From: Acinetobacter sp.
Lineage (GTDB): Bacteria; Pseudomonadota; Gammaproteobacteria; Pseudomonadales; Moraxellaceae
DNA length: 14,791 nt
NCBI GenBank assembly: GCA_030152675.1
Contig: JASLIY010000180.1
Location: 1-14,791 of the forward strand
Direction: 5' to 3'
The notes beneath the pieces were generated by a model. That model worked only from the letters and a program-made list of their open reading frames with translations, was not told where the DNA came from and did not search any database. Positions 7,092-14,787 of this stretch are shown here, in pieces. A program made the position numbers and the translations under genes. The stretch's first letter is position 1; every line of letters starts with the position of its first letter.

Positions 7092-7202
7092 TTAGCGATG
7101 ATATGCCCCACACTTTCGGCACACTTTGATGATGCTACTGTCTGTCCCAATTTCGTATTCAAAGGCATGAATACAAAACAAGCGTCTAATCTGCAAAAAC
7201 AT
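7092..7202 (-). CDS. 36-residue putative zinc-binding protein (CxH...CxxC)
   Basis: This short reading frame runs from ATG at 7202 to TAA at 7092-7094. It begins MFLQIRRLFCIHAFEYE and ends IIKVCRKCGAYHR. Cys10, His12, Cys28 and Cys31 form a CxH-x15-CxxC pattern that could hold one zinc, like the tiny C-x-G-H...C-x-x-C-G proteins common in bacterial and phage genomes. A strong ribosome binding site AAGGAG (7210-7215) stands 7 bases before the ATG, much better than those of several long genes here. No longer gene competes for the interval, and the next gene on this strand starts 121 bases further on. The function is unknown. The evidence is motif and ribosome binding site only, so a chance frame cannot be excluded. 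Confidence 0.6.
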   Translation of the reverse strand: MFLQIRRLFCIHAFEYEIGTDSSIIKVCRKCGAYHR

Positions 7203-7586
7203 TGACCCTCTCCTTGTCAAAATCCGCCATCAATTTAAAAAAATTCATCCTGAAACATTGATGACGATCGGTAATGTGTAACTATACTTATCATACTCTG
7301 CAAATAGTTCAAGGTTTTTAGGGCACTAATTTTTAATTTCTGGTCAATTGATCAAATCGAGATAATAAAGCCTAAAATAATGCCTAGAAATCAATCGTAT
7401 TTTTAAAAGCATTTTAAATTTTTTTACAAAAATAATGCTTCGGTCTATCTTGCTTAAATGCATTAATTCTATAGGATAAAGTCTTTACACTTTTGATCAT
7501 GATGATTCATCGTCACTTAGATTGATTGGTCAGAGGTATTTTAAGAAGCACTTCAATCATTTTGAAATTTAAAATAAGGATAAAAT
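7203..7586. other. AT-rich intergenic region with no recognised gene
   Basis: These 384 bases lie between the small zinc-type gene (read leftward) and the acyl-CoA ligase gene (read rightward), so they should hold divergent promoters. Base composition is markedly AT-rich, especially from about 7310 to 7470. The best plus-strand promoter match is TTGATG (7258-7263) with TATACT (7283-7288), spacer 19, which would leave a leader of nearly 300 bases. On the minus strand TATAGT (7281-7286) could serve the small gene. An 8-base palindrome TTGATCAA is at 7348-7355. I see no tRNA, riboswitch or convincing reading frame. Confidence 0.4.
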
Positions 7587-9218
7587 ATGCAAGGACGTAT
7601 GATGTTTCAGCCGCTGCTGATTAGCAGCATTATTGAGCATGCAGCGCGTTATCATGCCGATACCGCCGTGATCTCGAAAAATACGGATGGCACGATGCAT
7701 CATACCGATTGGCTGAATATCTCCAATCATGCAAAACGTTTTGCCAAATCACTTGATCAGCTGGGTTTAAAGCCACACGATCGTATTGCCACCATCGCTT
7801 GGAATAATCATCGTCATTTAGAATCTTGGTATGCCATTTCTGGAAGCGGTATGATCTGCCATACGATTAACCCGCGTCTTTTTCCAGAGCAACTGATTTT
7901 TATTATTAATGATGCCCAAGATAAAGCCCTATTATTTGATAAAACATTCTTACCTTTAATCAGTGGCGTCAAAGCCCATATTCCCCAAGTTGAGCATTTT
8001 ATTTATTTAGGTGCCTATGACCAAGATGTGGTCGATGCTCTGCCAGAAGCAAAATTCTATGATGAACTCATCGAAGCACACGATGATCATTTTGCATGGC
8101 CGCAATTCGATGAAACCACCGCCAGCTCGTTGTGTTATACCTCGGGAACCACTGGCAATCCAAAGGGTGCGCTCTATAGTCACCGCTCAACAGTTTTACA
8201 CAGCTATTCCATTGCACTGCCCGATTCACTCAATTTATCTGCGCATGATGTGATGCTTCCGGTGGTGCCAATGTTCCATGTCAATGCATGGGGAACGCCT
8301 TATGCCGCAGCGATGGTCGGTTGCACCATGGTCTTGCCGGGACCTGGTCTCGATGGTGCTAGTTTGGTTCAGTTGATCGATCAATATAAAGTGACTGTGG
8401 CGTTGGGTGTACCCACGATTTGGCAAGGTTTACTCGCAGCCGCTAAACAGTCAGGCAGCACGCTCAGCAGCATGAAACGCAATGTGGTCGGCGGTTCTGC
8501 TTGCCCTGCCTCCATGATCAAAACCTTCAAAGAGCAATTTCAATGCGACACCATTCATGCTTGGGGTATGACTGAAACCAGTCCCTTGGGCACTGCCAAT
8601 CAACTCAAAGCCAAACACAATGCGTTGTCTGATCAGGCCAAGTTCAAACTCAGACTCAATCAAGGTCGCCCACCTTTTGGCGTTGACTTGCGAATTTGTG
8701 ATGAAGAAAATGGCAGCAATGAAATTGAACGCGATGGTAAAACCACTGGGAATATTCAAATCAAAGGTCACTGGATTATCGATGCTTATTTCGGAAAATC
8801 CGAATCAGCCCTGACCCATGATGGTTGGTTTGATACCGGAGATATCGCCACACTCAATCAAGATGGCTATCTCTCAATTCGTGATCGCGCCAAGGACCTA
8901 ATCAAATCTGGGGGTGAATGGATTTCATCCGTAGAGCTTGAGAATATCGCGATGGATTATCAAGGTGAGATTGCCATGGCGGCCGTGATTGCAGCGGAAC
9001 ACCCTAAATGGGATGAACGTCCGGTACTGATTGCGGTCAAAACTGCCGAAAGCGAAATTACTGAAGCTGAAATGTTGGCGTTTTATGAAGACAAAATTGC
9101 CAAATGGCAGATTCCAGACAAAGTCATCTTTGTCGATAGCATTCCACTCAACGGTACCGGCAAGATGCTGAAAAAAGAATTACGTGAACAATATGGGCAT
9201 GTGTTACTGAATAATTAA
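7587..9218 (+). CDS. alkK: Medium-chain acyl-CoA ligase, AlkK type
   Basis: This 543-residue AMP-forming ligase activates fatty acids to acyl-CoA in the cytoplasm. It resembles Pseudomonas AlkK, the medium-chain ligase of alkane degradation, along its whole length, including the start QGRMM, EHAARYH and IAWNNHRHLE. ANL-superfamily motifs are the P-loop YTSGTTGNPKG (184-194), PMFHVNAWG (228-236), HAWGMTE (324-330), GWFDTGD (413-419), DRAKDLIKSGGEWIS (433-447) and the C-terminal catalytic Lys K526 in NGTGKMLKK. The ATG at 7587 has AAGGA at 7576-7580. No alkane hydroxylase or beta-oxidation genes lie beside it, so the substrate is inferred from similarity alone; aromatic or branched acids are possible. 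The alkK symbol is by similarity. It converges on lpxA and shares a terminator hairpin with it. Confidence 0.88.
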   Translation: MQGRMMFQPLLISSIIEHAARYHADTAVISKNTDGTMHHTDWLNISNHAKRFAKSLDQLGLKPHDRIATIAWNNHRHLESWYAISGSGMICHTINPRLFPEQLIFIINDAQDKALLFDKTFLPLISGVKAHIPQVEHFIYLGAYDQDVVDALPEAKFYDELIEAHDDHFAWPQFDETTASSLCYTSGTTGNPKGALYSHRSTVLHSYSIALPDSLNLSAHDVMLPVVPMFHVNAWGTPYAAAMVGCTMVLPGPGLDGASLVQLIDQYKVTVALGVPTIWQGLLAAAKQSGSTLSSMKRNVVGGSACPASMIKTFKEQFQCDTIHAWGMTETSPLGTANQLKAKHNALSDQAKFKLRLNQGRPPFGVDLRICDEENGSNEIERDGKTTGNIQIKGHWIIDAYFGKSESALTHDGWFDTGDIATLNQDGYLSIRDRAKDLIKSGGEWISSVELENIAMDYQGEIAMAAVIAAEHPKWDERPVLIAVKTAESEITEAEMLAFYEDKIAKWQIPDKVIFVDSIPLNGTGKMLKKELREQYGHVLLNN

Positions 9219-9260
9219 TTCAACTTTTCTCAAGTAAAAAAAGCCTGTTAGCATAAATTA

Positions 9261-9292
9261 AACCCCATAAGTTGGACACAACTTGTGGGGTT
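9261..9292 (-). terminator. Hairpin terminator between convergent acyl-CoA ligase and lpxA genes
   Basis: AACCCCATAAGTTG (9261-9274) pairs with CAACTTGTGGGGTT (9279-9292) over 14 bases with one G-U pair and a four-base loop GACA. On the minus strand it is followed by TTTAATTTAT, so it best serves the lpxA operon, 54 bases after that stop. On the plus strand it follows the ligase gene by 42 bases, with a weaker CAGTTTAAT tail. Confidence 0.8.
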
Positions 9293-9346
9293 CAGTTTAA
9301 TCATTTGGGATTTGTTCTACTGGCCATGCAGTGCGGTCAGCCGTAC

Positions 9347-10135
9347 TTAACGGACAATACCACGCTTTGAATTCACCACTGAATCGATCAACAGTTGTAC
9401 TTCCGCAACTTCCGGTAGGATGTCAGCTTGGATCTGTTGGATCGCCTGCTCTGTGGTTAGACCCGCCTTATAGATGAGTTTAAAGGCTTCTTTTAAACCT
9501 TGAATAACGTTCTTTGACCAACCCTTACGTCGCATACCTTCGATATTCATCCCGAATGCATGCGCTGGATTGCCAGAAACCATGACATAAGCCGGCACGT
9601 CTTTTAAGATCAAAGAAGCGCCGCCGATCATGCTATATGAATCAATACTACAGAACTGATGAATGCCGGAGTTTCCTCCCACAACAACATAATTACCAAT
9701 CTTAACGTGACCTGCAACGCCGACATTATTGGCAAAAATATTGTTATCCCCCACAACACAGTCATGTGCAATATGGGTATTCACCATCAATAAATTGTGA
9801 TGACCTATTTTGGTCACCCCCTGATCTTGAACCGTCCCACGGTGTAAACTACAGTGCTCACGAATTTTATTGTGATCACCAATTTCAAGCCAAGTTTCTT
9901 CGCCTTGGTATTTTAAATCCTGACAATCCTCACCAACACTTGCGAATTGGAATATTTCGTTGTTCGCGCCAATTCGGGTATAACCAGCAATCACCACATG
10001 TGAATGTATCTTCGTACCCGCACCAATACTGACCTGTGGCCCAATCACAGTGTATGGGCCAATGCTGACATCTGCTGCAATTTCAGCAGATGGGTCAATG
10101 ATAGCGGTATTATGTATTAAATCGTGATTGATCAT
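9347..10135 (-). CDS. lpxA: Acyl-ACP--UDP-N-acetylglucosamine O-acyltransferase LpxA
   Basis: LpxA performs the first committed step of lipid A synthesis: transfer of a hydroxyacyl chain from ACP to the 3-OH of UDP-GlcNAc, in the cytoplasm. The 262-residue length is normal. The N-terminal two thirds are left-handed beta-helix hexapeptide repeats (SIGPYTVIGPQVSIGAGTKI is one stretch). The catalytic His is H124 in NTHIAHDC, equal to E. coli H125, and the substrate-binding block IHQFCSID is present. The glycine matching E. coli G173, which affects chain length, appears conserved in SMIGGAS, although neighbouring residues differ. A helical C-terminal domain follows. Its ATG overlaps the fabZ stop by four bases (ATGA), so translation is probably coupled. 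No lpxB follows; transcription ends at the hairpin at 9261-9292. Confidence 0.97.
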   Translation of the reverse strand: MINHDLIHNTAIIDPSAEIAADVSIGPYTVIGPQVSIGAGTKIHSHVVIAGYTRIGANNEIFQFASVGEDCQDLKYQGEETWLEIGDHNKIREHCSLHRGTVQDQGVTKIGHHNLLMVNTHIAHDCVVGDNNIFANNVGVAGHVKIGNYVVVGGNSGIHQFCSIDSYSMIGGASLILKDVPAYVMVSGNPAHAFGMNIEGMRRKGWSKNVIQGLKEAFKLIYKAGLTTEQAIQQIQADILPEVAEVQLLIDSVVNSKRGIVR

Positions 10136-10620
10136 GCCTGCTCTAATTTTTGATGAGAAATGATAACTTCAGCTGTTGCAGCCACCATACCGTCGACACT
10201 TGCTGTACACCAGTATTTATAAATGCCACGTTTTTGCATGACCAGCTCAGATTTTAAAACCAGTTGATCACCAGGAACAACTTGCTTTTTAAAACGAACT
10301 TTCTCTGCGCCTGCAAACAAAAACAGTGAACCTGGCGTTGGTTTTTCATTGTTCATCACGAAACCCAGTACCCCTGAGATTTGCGCCATTGCTTCAACGA
10401 TCAATACACCCGGCATAATTGGATATCCAGGGAAATGACCCTGCATATATTCTTCGTTAATCGATACATTCTTATAGCCCACGATTCCATTTTCAGTGAT
10501 CTCGGTAACACGATCGACCAATAAAAAAGGATAGCGATGAGGAAGATAAGCACGTATTGTTTGAACATTCATCGGTAATTCAGGAACCGTAAAAGGCAAA
10601 GTATTTAACTCAGTCATCAT
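10132..10620 (-). CDS. fabZ: 3-hydroxyacyl-ACP dehydratase FabZ
   Basis: FabZ dehydrates (3R)-hydroxyacyl-ACP to trans-2-enoyl-ACP in fatty acid elongation, drawing on the same hydroxyacyl-ACP pool that LpxA and LpxD use. The 162-residue protein has the hot-dog fold signatures: LPHRYPFLLVDRV (26-38), catalytic His H62 in GHFPGYPIMPGVL and catalytic Glu E76 in VEAMAQ. The N-terminus is about ten residues longer than in E. coli. Met1 and Met2 are adjacent, so either ATG could be used. The first ATG shares one base with the lpxD stop (TAATG) and the end overlaps lpxA by four bases, a compact and probably coupled arrangement. Confidence 0.97.
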   Translation of the reverse strand: MMTELNTLPFTVPELPMNVQTIRAYLPHRYPFLLVDRVTEITENGIVGYKNVSINEEYMQGHFPGYPIMPGVLIVEAMAQISGVLGFVMNNEKPTPGSLFLFAGAEKVRFKKQVVPGDQLVLKSELVMQKRGIYKYWCTASVDGMVAATAEVIISHQKLEQA

Positions 10621-11690
10621 TATTTACGCATCTTCAAAGTGGATTCAAGGGACTCAATTCGAGTCTGCATATGATCCAGTTGTTTCAGTATTTTGGTCAA
10701 TGGCACATCTGCTAATTGTCGAATCCGAATCACGGCTCGTTTCCATTGCATCGCTTCAATTGCACCAATTCCAGATGAATAAGTTCCAGGCTTGGAAATA
10801 TTTTTTGTGACCATTGACATCCCCGTAATCGTCACATTATCGGTAATTTCAATATGGCCAACGACACCTACTGCCCCCGCAAAGGTACAGTTTTTGCCAA
10901 TCTTGGTACTTCCAGCAATCCCACATTTAGCCGCAATTGCAGTATTGGCACCAATCTGCACGTTATGTGCAATTTGCACTAAGTTATCAATGATCACACC
11001 ATCCTCAAGAATGGTATCGTCTAGCGCACCGCGATCAACACTACAATTCGAACCGATTCTGACATCATTGCCAATTCGAACCGAGCCAAGTTGAGCAATT
11101 CGGTTCCATTTTCCTTGATAAGGTGCGAAACCAAACCCCTCTCCACCAATCACTGTATTGCTGTGGATTCGCACACGATCTCCAAGTCGTGCTGCCGCCA
11201 TGATCGTCACATGCGATTCAATCAGACAGTCTTTACCGACTTCTACGCCATCATCAAGATGGGCATGCGATAAAATCACCGTACCATCCGCCACCACGCA
11301 GTGCTCTCCAATCACGGCATAATGCCCGATATAGGCTGAGTCTGAAATAATGGCTGAAGATGCAATTTGCGCGGTAGCTTCAATCCCAACTTGAGTGTGC
11401 TTTTTTTCAAAAACATGGGTGAGGATCGCAAACGCCAGATACGGATTATTGAGGACAATAAAATTTTGACAATTTGGCAACTGATCTTTTAAATCAGCTG
11501 TCACAATCAATGCACCAGCACGAGACTGTCGTGCAGTTTGTAAATGCTTTTCACCATTTACAAATGAGATCTGATGGGCTTGGGCGTGTTCCAAACTCGC
11601 CAACCCTGAAATAGACAAGTGAGCATCGCCAATCAGCTCACCTGCGACTTTCTGGGCCAGCGCTTCTAAATGATAAGTGCTAGATTTCAT
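10620..11690 (-). CDS. lpxD: UDP-3-O-(3-hydroxyacyl)glucosamine N-acyltransferase LpxD
   Basis: LpxD adds the N-linked hydroxyacyl chain at the 2-position in the third step of lipid A synthesis. The 356-residue protein has the N-terminal uridine-binding domain (about residues 1-100, with SGLASLEHA and QISFVNG), a long run of hexapeptide repeats forming a left-handed beta-helix (about 105-300), and a C-terminal helix ([16 protein letters not shown]) thought to bind ACP in this family. The catalytic His is H242 in [10 protein letters not shown], matching E. coli H239. The block [10 protein letters not shown] and [10 protein letters not shown] are also typical. The ATG lies only 3 bases after the skp stop and has no close ribosome binding site, which suggests coupling to skp translation. 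Confidence 0.97.
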   Translation of the reverse strand: MKSSTYHLEALAQKVAGELIGDAHLSISGLASLEHAQAHQISFVNGEKHLQTARQSRAGALIVTADLKDQLPNCQNFIVLNNPYLAFAILTHVFEKKHTQVGIEATAQIASSAIISDSAYIGHYAVIGEHCVVADGTVILSHAHLDDGVEVGKDCLIESHVTIMAAARLGDRVRIHSNTVIGGEGFGFAPYQGKWNRIAQLGSVRIGNDVRIGSNCSVDRGALDDTILEDGVIIDNLVQIAHNVQIGANTAIAAKCGIAGSTKIGKNCTFAGAVGVVGHIEITDNVTITGMSMVTKNISKPGTYSSGIGAIEAMQWKRAVIRIRQLADVPLTKILKQLDHMQTRIESLESTLKMRK

Positions 11691-11693
11691 TGA

Positions 11694-12179
11694 TTACTTA
11701 ATTGCGTTGACCTTTTGAATCATTTTATCAGTTAAATCATATTTAGCGTCATAGGCCAATGCCAAGTTTTTATTCAAAACCATGTCCAAGGTGTTCTCTT
11801 GGCGCAATTGTTCAGCAACTTGCTTCACGCGTGCCTCAAAAGTCTTGTTGGTGTTTTGGATTGTTGACTGAACTTTGGCTTGAACGCCTTGCTGAATCGT
11901 TTGAAACTCAGTCACTTTGGCTTGATATTGCGTATTGATTTGCTGAGCATTGGCCCCTTGTGCTTGGGCTTTTTGTCTAAGTGCATCAATTTCTTTGGTG
12001 ATCTGCTCCAACTTAGCCGTTTGCGGTTTCACCGACTGCTCTAAGCTGCTGTTCTGTTGCTTTAAATAGGTGCTGTTCTCAACAACTTTCTCTAAGTCAA
12101 TCACACCATAACCGGCTGCATGAACCAAACTTGTCATACCCAAAGCTAAACCGCATATTGCCAATTTAATATTATTCAT
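11694..12179 (-). CDS. skp: Periplasmic OMP chaperone Skp/OmpH
   Basis: Skp is the trimeric periplasmic chaperone that holds unfolded outer-membrane proteins on their way to the BAM complex. The 161-residue precursor has a signal peptide (NNIKLAICGLALGMTSLVHA, cleavage after about residue 21), then AGYGVIDLEKVVENS, the usual first strand. A long helical coiled-coil segment rich in Q, K and E follows (about 35-140), ending in LAYDAKYDLTDKMIQKVNAIK-type C-terminal sequence. The start is set at ATG 12179, because GGAAGG (12187-12192) sits 7 bases before it; an in-frame TTG at 12194 would overlap that site. It lies 43 bases after bamA and 3 bases before lpxD. Confidence 0.93.
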   Translation of the reverse strand: MNNIKLAICGLALGMTSLVHAAGYGVIDLEKVVENSTYLKQQNSSLEQSVKPQTAKLEQITKEIDALRQKAQAQGANAQQINTQYQAKVTEFQTIQQGVQAKVQSTIQNTNKTFEARVKQVAEQLRQENTLDMVLNKNLALAYDAKYDLTDKMIQKVNAIK

Positions 12180-12186
12180 AATTAGA

Positions 12187-12192
12187 CCTTCC
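12187..12192 (-). promoter_or_regulatory. Ribosome binding site that fixes the skp start
   Basis: GGAAGG on the minus strand lies 7 bases before the ATG at 12179. It argues against the alternative TTG codon at 12194, which would place this site inside the coding sequence. Confidence 0.75.
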
Positions 12193-12216
12193 AATGATTA
12201 AATATAATGCGTCGAA

Positions 12217-12235
12217 CCGTACTTAGAAAGTACGG
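12217..12235 (-). other. Hairpin spanning the bamA stop codon
   Basis: On the minus strand CCGTACTT and AAGTACGG form a perfect 8-base stem around a three-base loop TCT. The bamA stop codon TAA (12223-12225) begins with the last loop base and continues into the right arm. No T-run follows, so it is not a terminator. It may slow or protect the transcript between bamA and skp. Confidence 0.45.
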
Positions 12236-14742
12236 CCGATTTCAAATTGAATATTTTTGGTTTGATCGCCGTCTTTCTCGTTCAGCGGGTAAGCATAGCT
12301 GAGAGACAAAGGTCCAATCATGGTGATCCAAGTAAAGCCAACTCCGACGCTATAACGCATATTGTCGAGTTTAAAATCGAAGTTATCATTACAGTATTGT
12401 TTTGCATCAATTGGATCTTTAGATCCGTTTAAGTACAAAGCACCGCTTGGAACTTTACATTGGGTATCGAAGACTTGCGCGCCTTCTGCAAAGATTACAG
12501 GACGTACTTGACGTGCCCAATCACCTTTGAATGGCACAGGTAATGCTAATTCAGTACCAAACTGGACCAAGGCATTACCACCGACTTCCTCTGGATCATA
12601 GTCTTTGGTTTGACGCTCATTATAAGTCACGCCAGGATAGGTTGGTCCAAGGGTACTGTTGTCATAACCACGTACCGAGCCAAAACCACCCGCATAGAAG
12701 TTTTTATAGAATGGCAAATCGTTACCGTAGCCAAGCTTTCCATAACCCCGAATGACAAAGTCTTTGTACAGCGGAAAATAAGCTTGTGCATCATAGACAA
12801 TTTTTTGGTATTCAACATCACTACCAGGAATCGCCACTTCAGCATTGATACGATGCATGGTTCCCGTAGTCGGAAAGATTGGACGGTTTAAGGTGTTATA
12901 TGACCAGCCTAAGTTCAGGTTATAAGTCAAAAACTCTCCTTCAAAGGCACTACCATATTCACGTACATTAGCTTCTGGACAAGGCTCATACCCAACGAGC
13001 TTACCCCCCTCCATAATTGGCGTTAAATCAACATTACAGAAAGTTGCTTTATTAGTGGTTTTACCACCATTGGCAAGTAAATAATCACGCACATAGGTCG
13101 ATACATACTGACCCGTAGTGACTTTGGTATTGTCAATATTTAGGCCCGCACTGATGCTTTGGTTCTCATCGATTGGATAACCAAAGTTTAAGCCGCCCCC
13201 TAAACTGTCGGTAACGTAGTTGTTGACGTTATAACTACTGCTGAGTTTGGTTTTACGGTAGTAGACGTTATAGCCACGGCTCACACCATCAATGGTGAAG
13301 TACGGATCAGTCACACTCAGGTTATAGTAGTCTTGCGTTTCTGAACGCGATAAATCGATCGCGACACGGTTACCTGTGCCCAAGAAGTTGGTTTGACTCA
13401 AACCCGCTTGGAAGGTTACACCACCATTTTGCGAGTAACCCACGGCCAAGGTACTGGTCCCTGAGTGTTGCTCTTCAACATTGACGTTTAAATCAATTTG
13501 ATCGGGTGCATTCGGTACACGTACCGGTTGAATCTCCACTGTTTTAAAGAAGCCAGTACGCTCTAAACGGATTTTTGAGAGACCAATTTTTTCATTACTG
13601 GCCAATGCACCTTCCATTTGACGTAGTTCACGACGTAAAACTTCATCTGCAGTTTTGGCATTTCCTGAGAAGTTAACGCGACGTACCGTCACTTGTTGAC
13701 CTGGATTGATATAGTAGGTTAGATCAACAGTCTTATTTTCATTGTTGATTTCAGGAACAACATTCACTTCCGAGTAGTAATAACCCGCATTACCGTATTT
13801 ACGGGAGAGTAACTGTTTGACACCGTTAACACGCTCTTGCGAATAAGTTTCACCCGCTTTATAAATCTGTAGCGCTGTCAATTCCTCAGGTTGATACAAT
13901 GCATCACCCAAGAACTTGGTTTGACCAAATTTAAACTGCTCACCCTCATTGACTGAGATTTCAATAAAGATATGCTTTTTATCTTCACTAATATTTAGGC
14001 TTGAGCTATTAATATCAAAATTAATATAGCCTTTGTTTAAATATAGCGCACGTAAAGCTTCTAAACTTGCCGCCATTTTTTCACGGGCATAGCGGTCATT
14101 ACGGGTCACAACGGATGCCCAACCACTTTCTTTTACTGCAAAGACTTGTTTGATTTCATCATCTTTAAATACAGTGTTGCCAATGATATTAATATCAAAA
14201 ACTTTAGCTGGCTTGCCTTCTTGGAACACAATATCCAAATCAACGCGGTTGTTTGGACGCGCAACGGTTTCTACCTTAATCGATGCGTCATAACGACCTT
14301 GCTGAGCGTATTGTTGCTCTAACTCAGTTTCCAAGGTTTGCAATGCTGCTTTCTTCAGCACCTCACCCTCAGCCAAGCCCATTTTTTTCAGACCTTCTTC
14401 TAAGGCTTCTTTCGGGATCAGCTTATTGCCCTTAAAGTTAATCTTGGAAATGACCGGACGTTCAACAACATTGAAGACCAATACGTCATTTTCGTTATTG
14501 ACCTGAATATCATCAAATAAATTGGTGGCATACAAAGTCCGAATCGCATCAGCAATGGCAGGATCTGAAACACGATCGCCACTATTGATCGGGATCATGG
14601 TGAGTACATTGCTCGGCGTAAGGCGAACCAAACCGTCAACACGAATATCACGTGCGATAAACTCATCTGCTGCATATACTTGTTGTACTGCTGCCATGGC
14701 ACTAACCAGTGCCAATGGCATAAATAAATGTGAGTGCTGCAT
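12223..14742 (-). CDS. bamA: Outer membrane protein assembly factor BamA
   Basis: BamA is the essential core of the BAM complex, folding beta-barrel proteins into the outer membrane. The 839-residue precursor has a signal peptide ending QQVYA before ADEFIARDI (cleavage near residue 24). Five POTRA domains occupy about residues 27-425 (for example IRVDGLVRLT, INFKGNKLIP, INIIGNTVFK, TKFLGDALY and VNFSGNAKTADE). The barrel follows to the end and finishes in the aromatic OMP signature IGRTF with terminal Phe. The loop-6 VRGY motif is at 690-693 in GGFGSVRGYD, which matches the conserved VRGF/Y. Four barrel-region cysteines (C569, C588, C762, C784) form two close pairs, probably in surface loops. 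It is the first gene of the operon within the window; rseP would usually precede it. The ribosome binding site is weak. Confidence 0.98.
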   Translation of the reverse strand: MQHSHLFMPLALVSAMAAVQQVYAADEFIARDIRVDGLVRLTPSNVLTMIPINSGDRVSDPAIADAIRTLYATNLFDDIQVNNENDVLVFNVVERPVISKINFKGNKLIPKEALEEGLKKMGLAEGEVLKKAALQTLETELEQQYAQQGRYDASIKVETVARPNNRVDLDIVFQEGKPAKVFDINIIGNTVFKDDEIKQVFAVKESGWASVVTRNDRYAREKMAASLEALRALYLNKGYINFDINSSSLNISEDKKHIFIEISVNEGEQFKFGQTKFLGDALYQPEELTALQIYKAGETYSQERVNGVKQLLSRKYGNAGYYYSEVNVVPEINNENKTVDLTYYINPGQQVTVRRVNFSGNAKTADEVLRRELRQMEGALASNEKIGLSKIRLERTGFFKTVEIQPVRVPNAPDQIDLNVNVEEQHSGTSTLAVGYSQNGGVTFQAGLSQTNFLGTGNRVAIDLSRSETQDYYNLSVTDPYFTIDGVSRGYNVYYRKTKLSSSYNVNNYVTDSLGGGLNFGYPIDENQSISAGLNIDNTKVTTGQYVSTYVRDYLLANGGKTTNKATFCNVDLTPIMEGGKLVGYEPCPEANVREYGSAFEGEFLTYNLNLGWSYNTLNRPIFPTTGTMHRINAEVAIPGSDVEYQKIVYDAQAYFPLYKDFVIRGYGKLGYGNDLPFYKNFYAGGFGSVRGYDNSTLGPTYPGVTYNERQTKDYDPEEVGGNALVQFGTELALPVPFKGDWARQVRPVIFAEGAQVFDTQCKVPSGALYLNGSKDPIDAKQYCNDNFDFKLDNMRYSVGVGFTWITMIGPLSLSYAYPLNEKDGDQTKNIQFEIGRTF

Positions 14743-14781
14743 GCCTGTTATTTTCCAGTAAGTTAATTTTCCAACGATTAC

Positions 14782-14787
14782 ATTATA
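14782..14787 (-). promoter_or_regulatory. Candidate -10 box upstream of bamA
   Basis: A perfect TATAAT on the minus strand lies 39 bases before the bamA ATG, giving a leader of about 33 bases. The -35 region is outside the window, so this cannot be confirmed as a promoter. It would allow bamA and the lipid A genes to be expressed independently of upstream genes. Confidence 0.35.

Noticed and set aside
7151..7178. Imperfect palindrome with perfect core GTATTCA/TGAATAC, looking like an operator
   Set aside because: It lies inside the 36-residue reading frame at 7092-7202 and is more simply explained as coding sequence.
7344..7463. Minus-strand frame of 39 residues beginning MHLSKIDRSI
   Set aside because: No ribosome binding site, composition follows the local AT richness, and no motif is visible.
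8451..8771. Minus-strand open frame of 106 residues inside the acyl-CoA ligase gene
   Set aside because: Antisense shadow of a conserved ANL-family coding region.
12531..12891. Plus-strand open frames within bamA
   Set aside because: Overlap the conserved barrel-coding sequence of bamA and show no family motifs.
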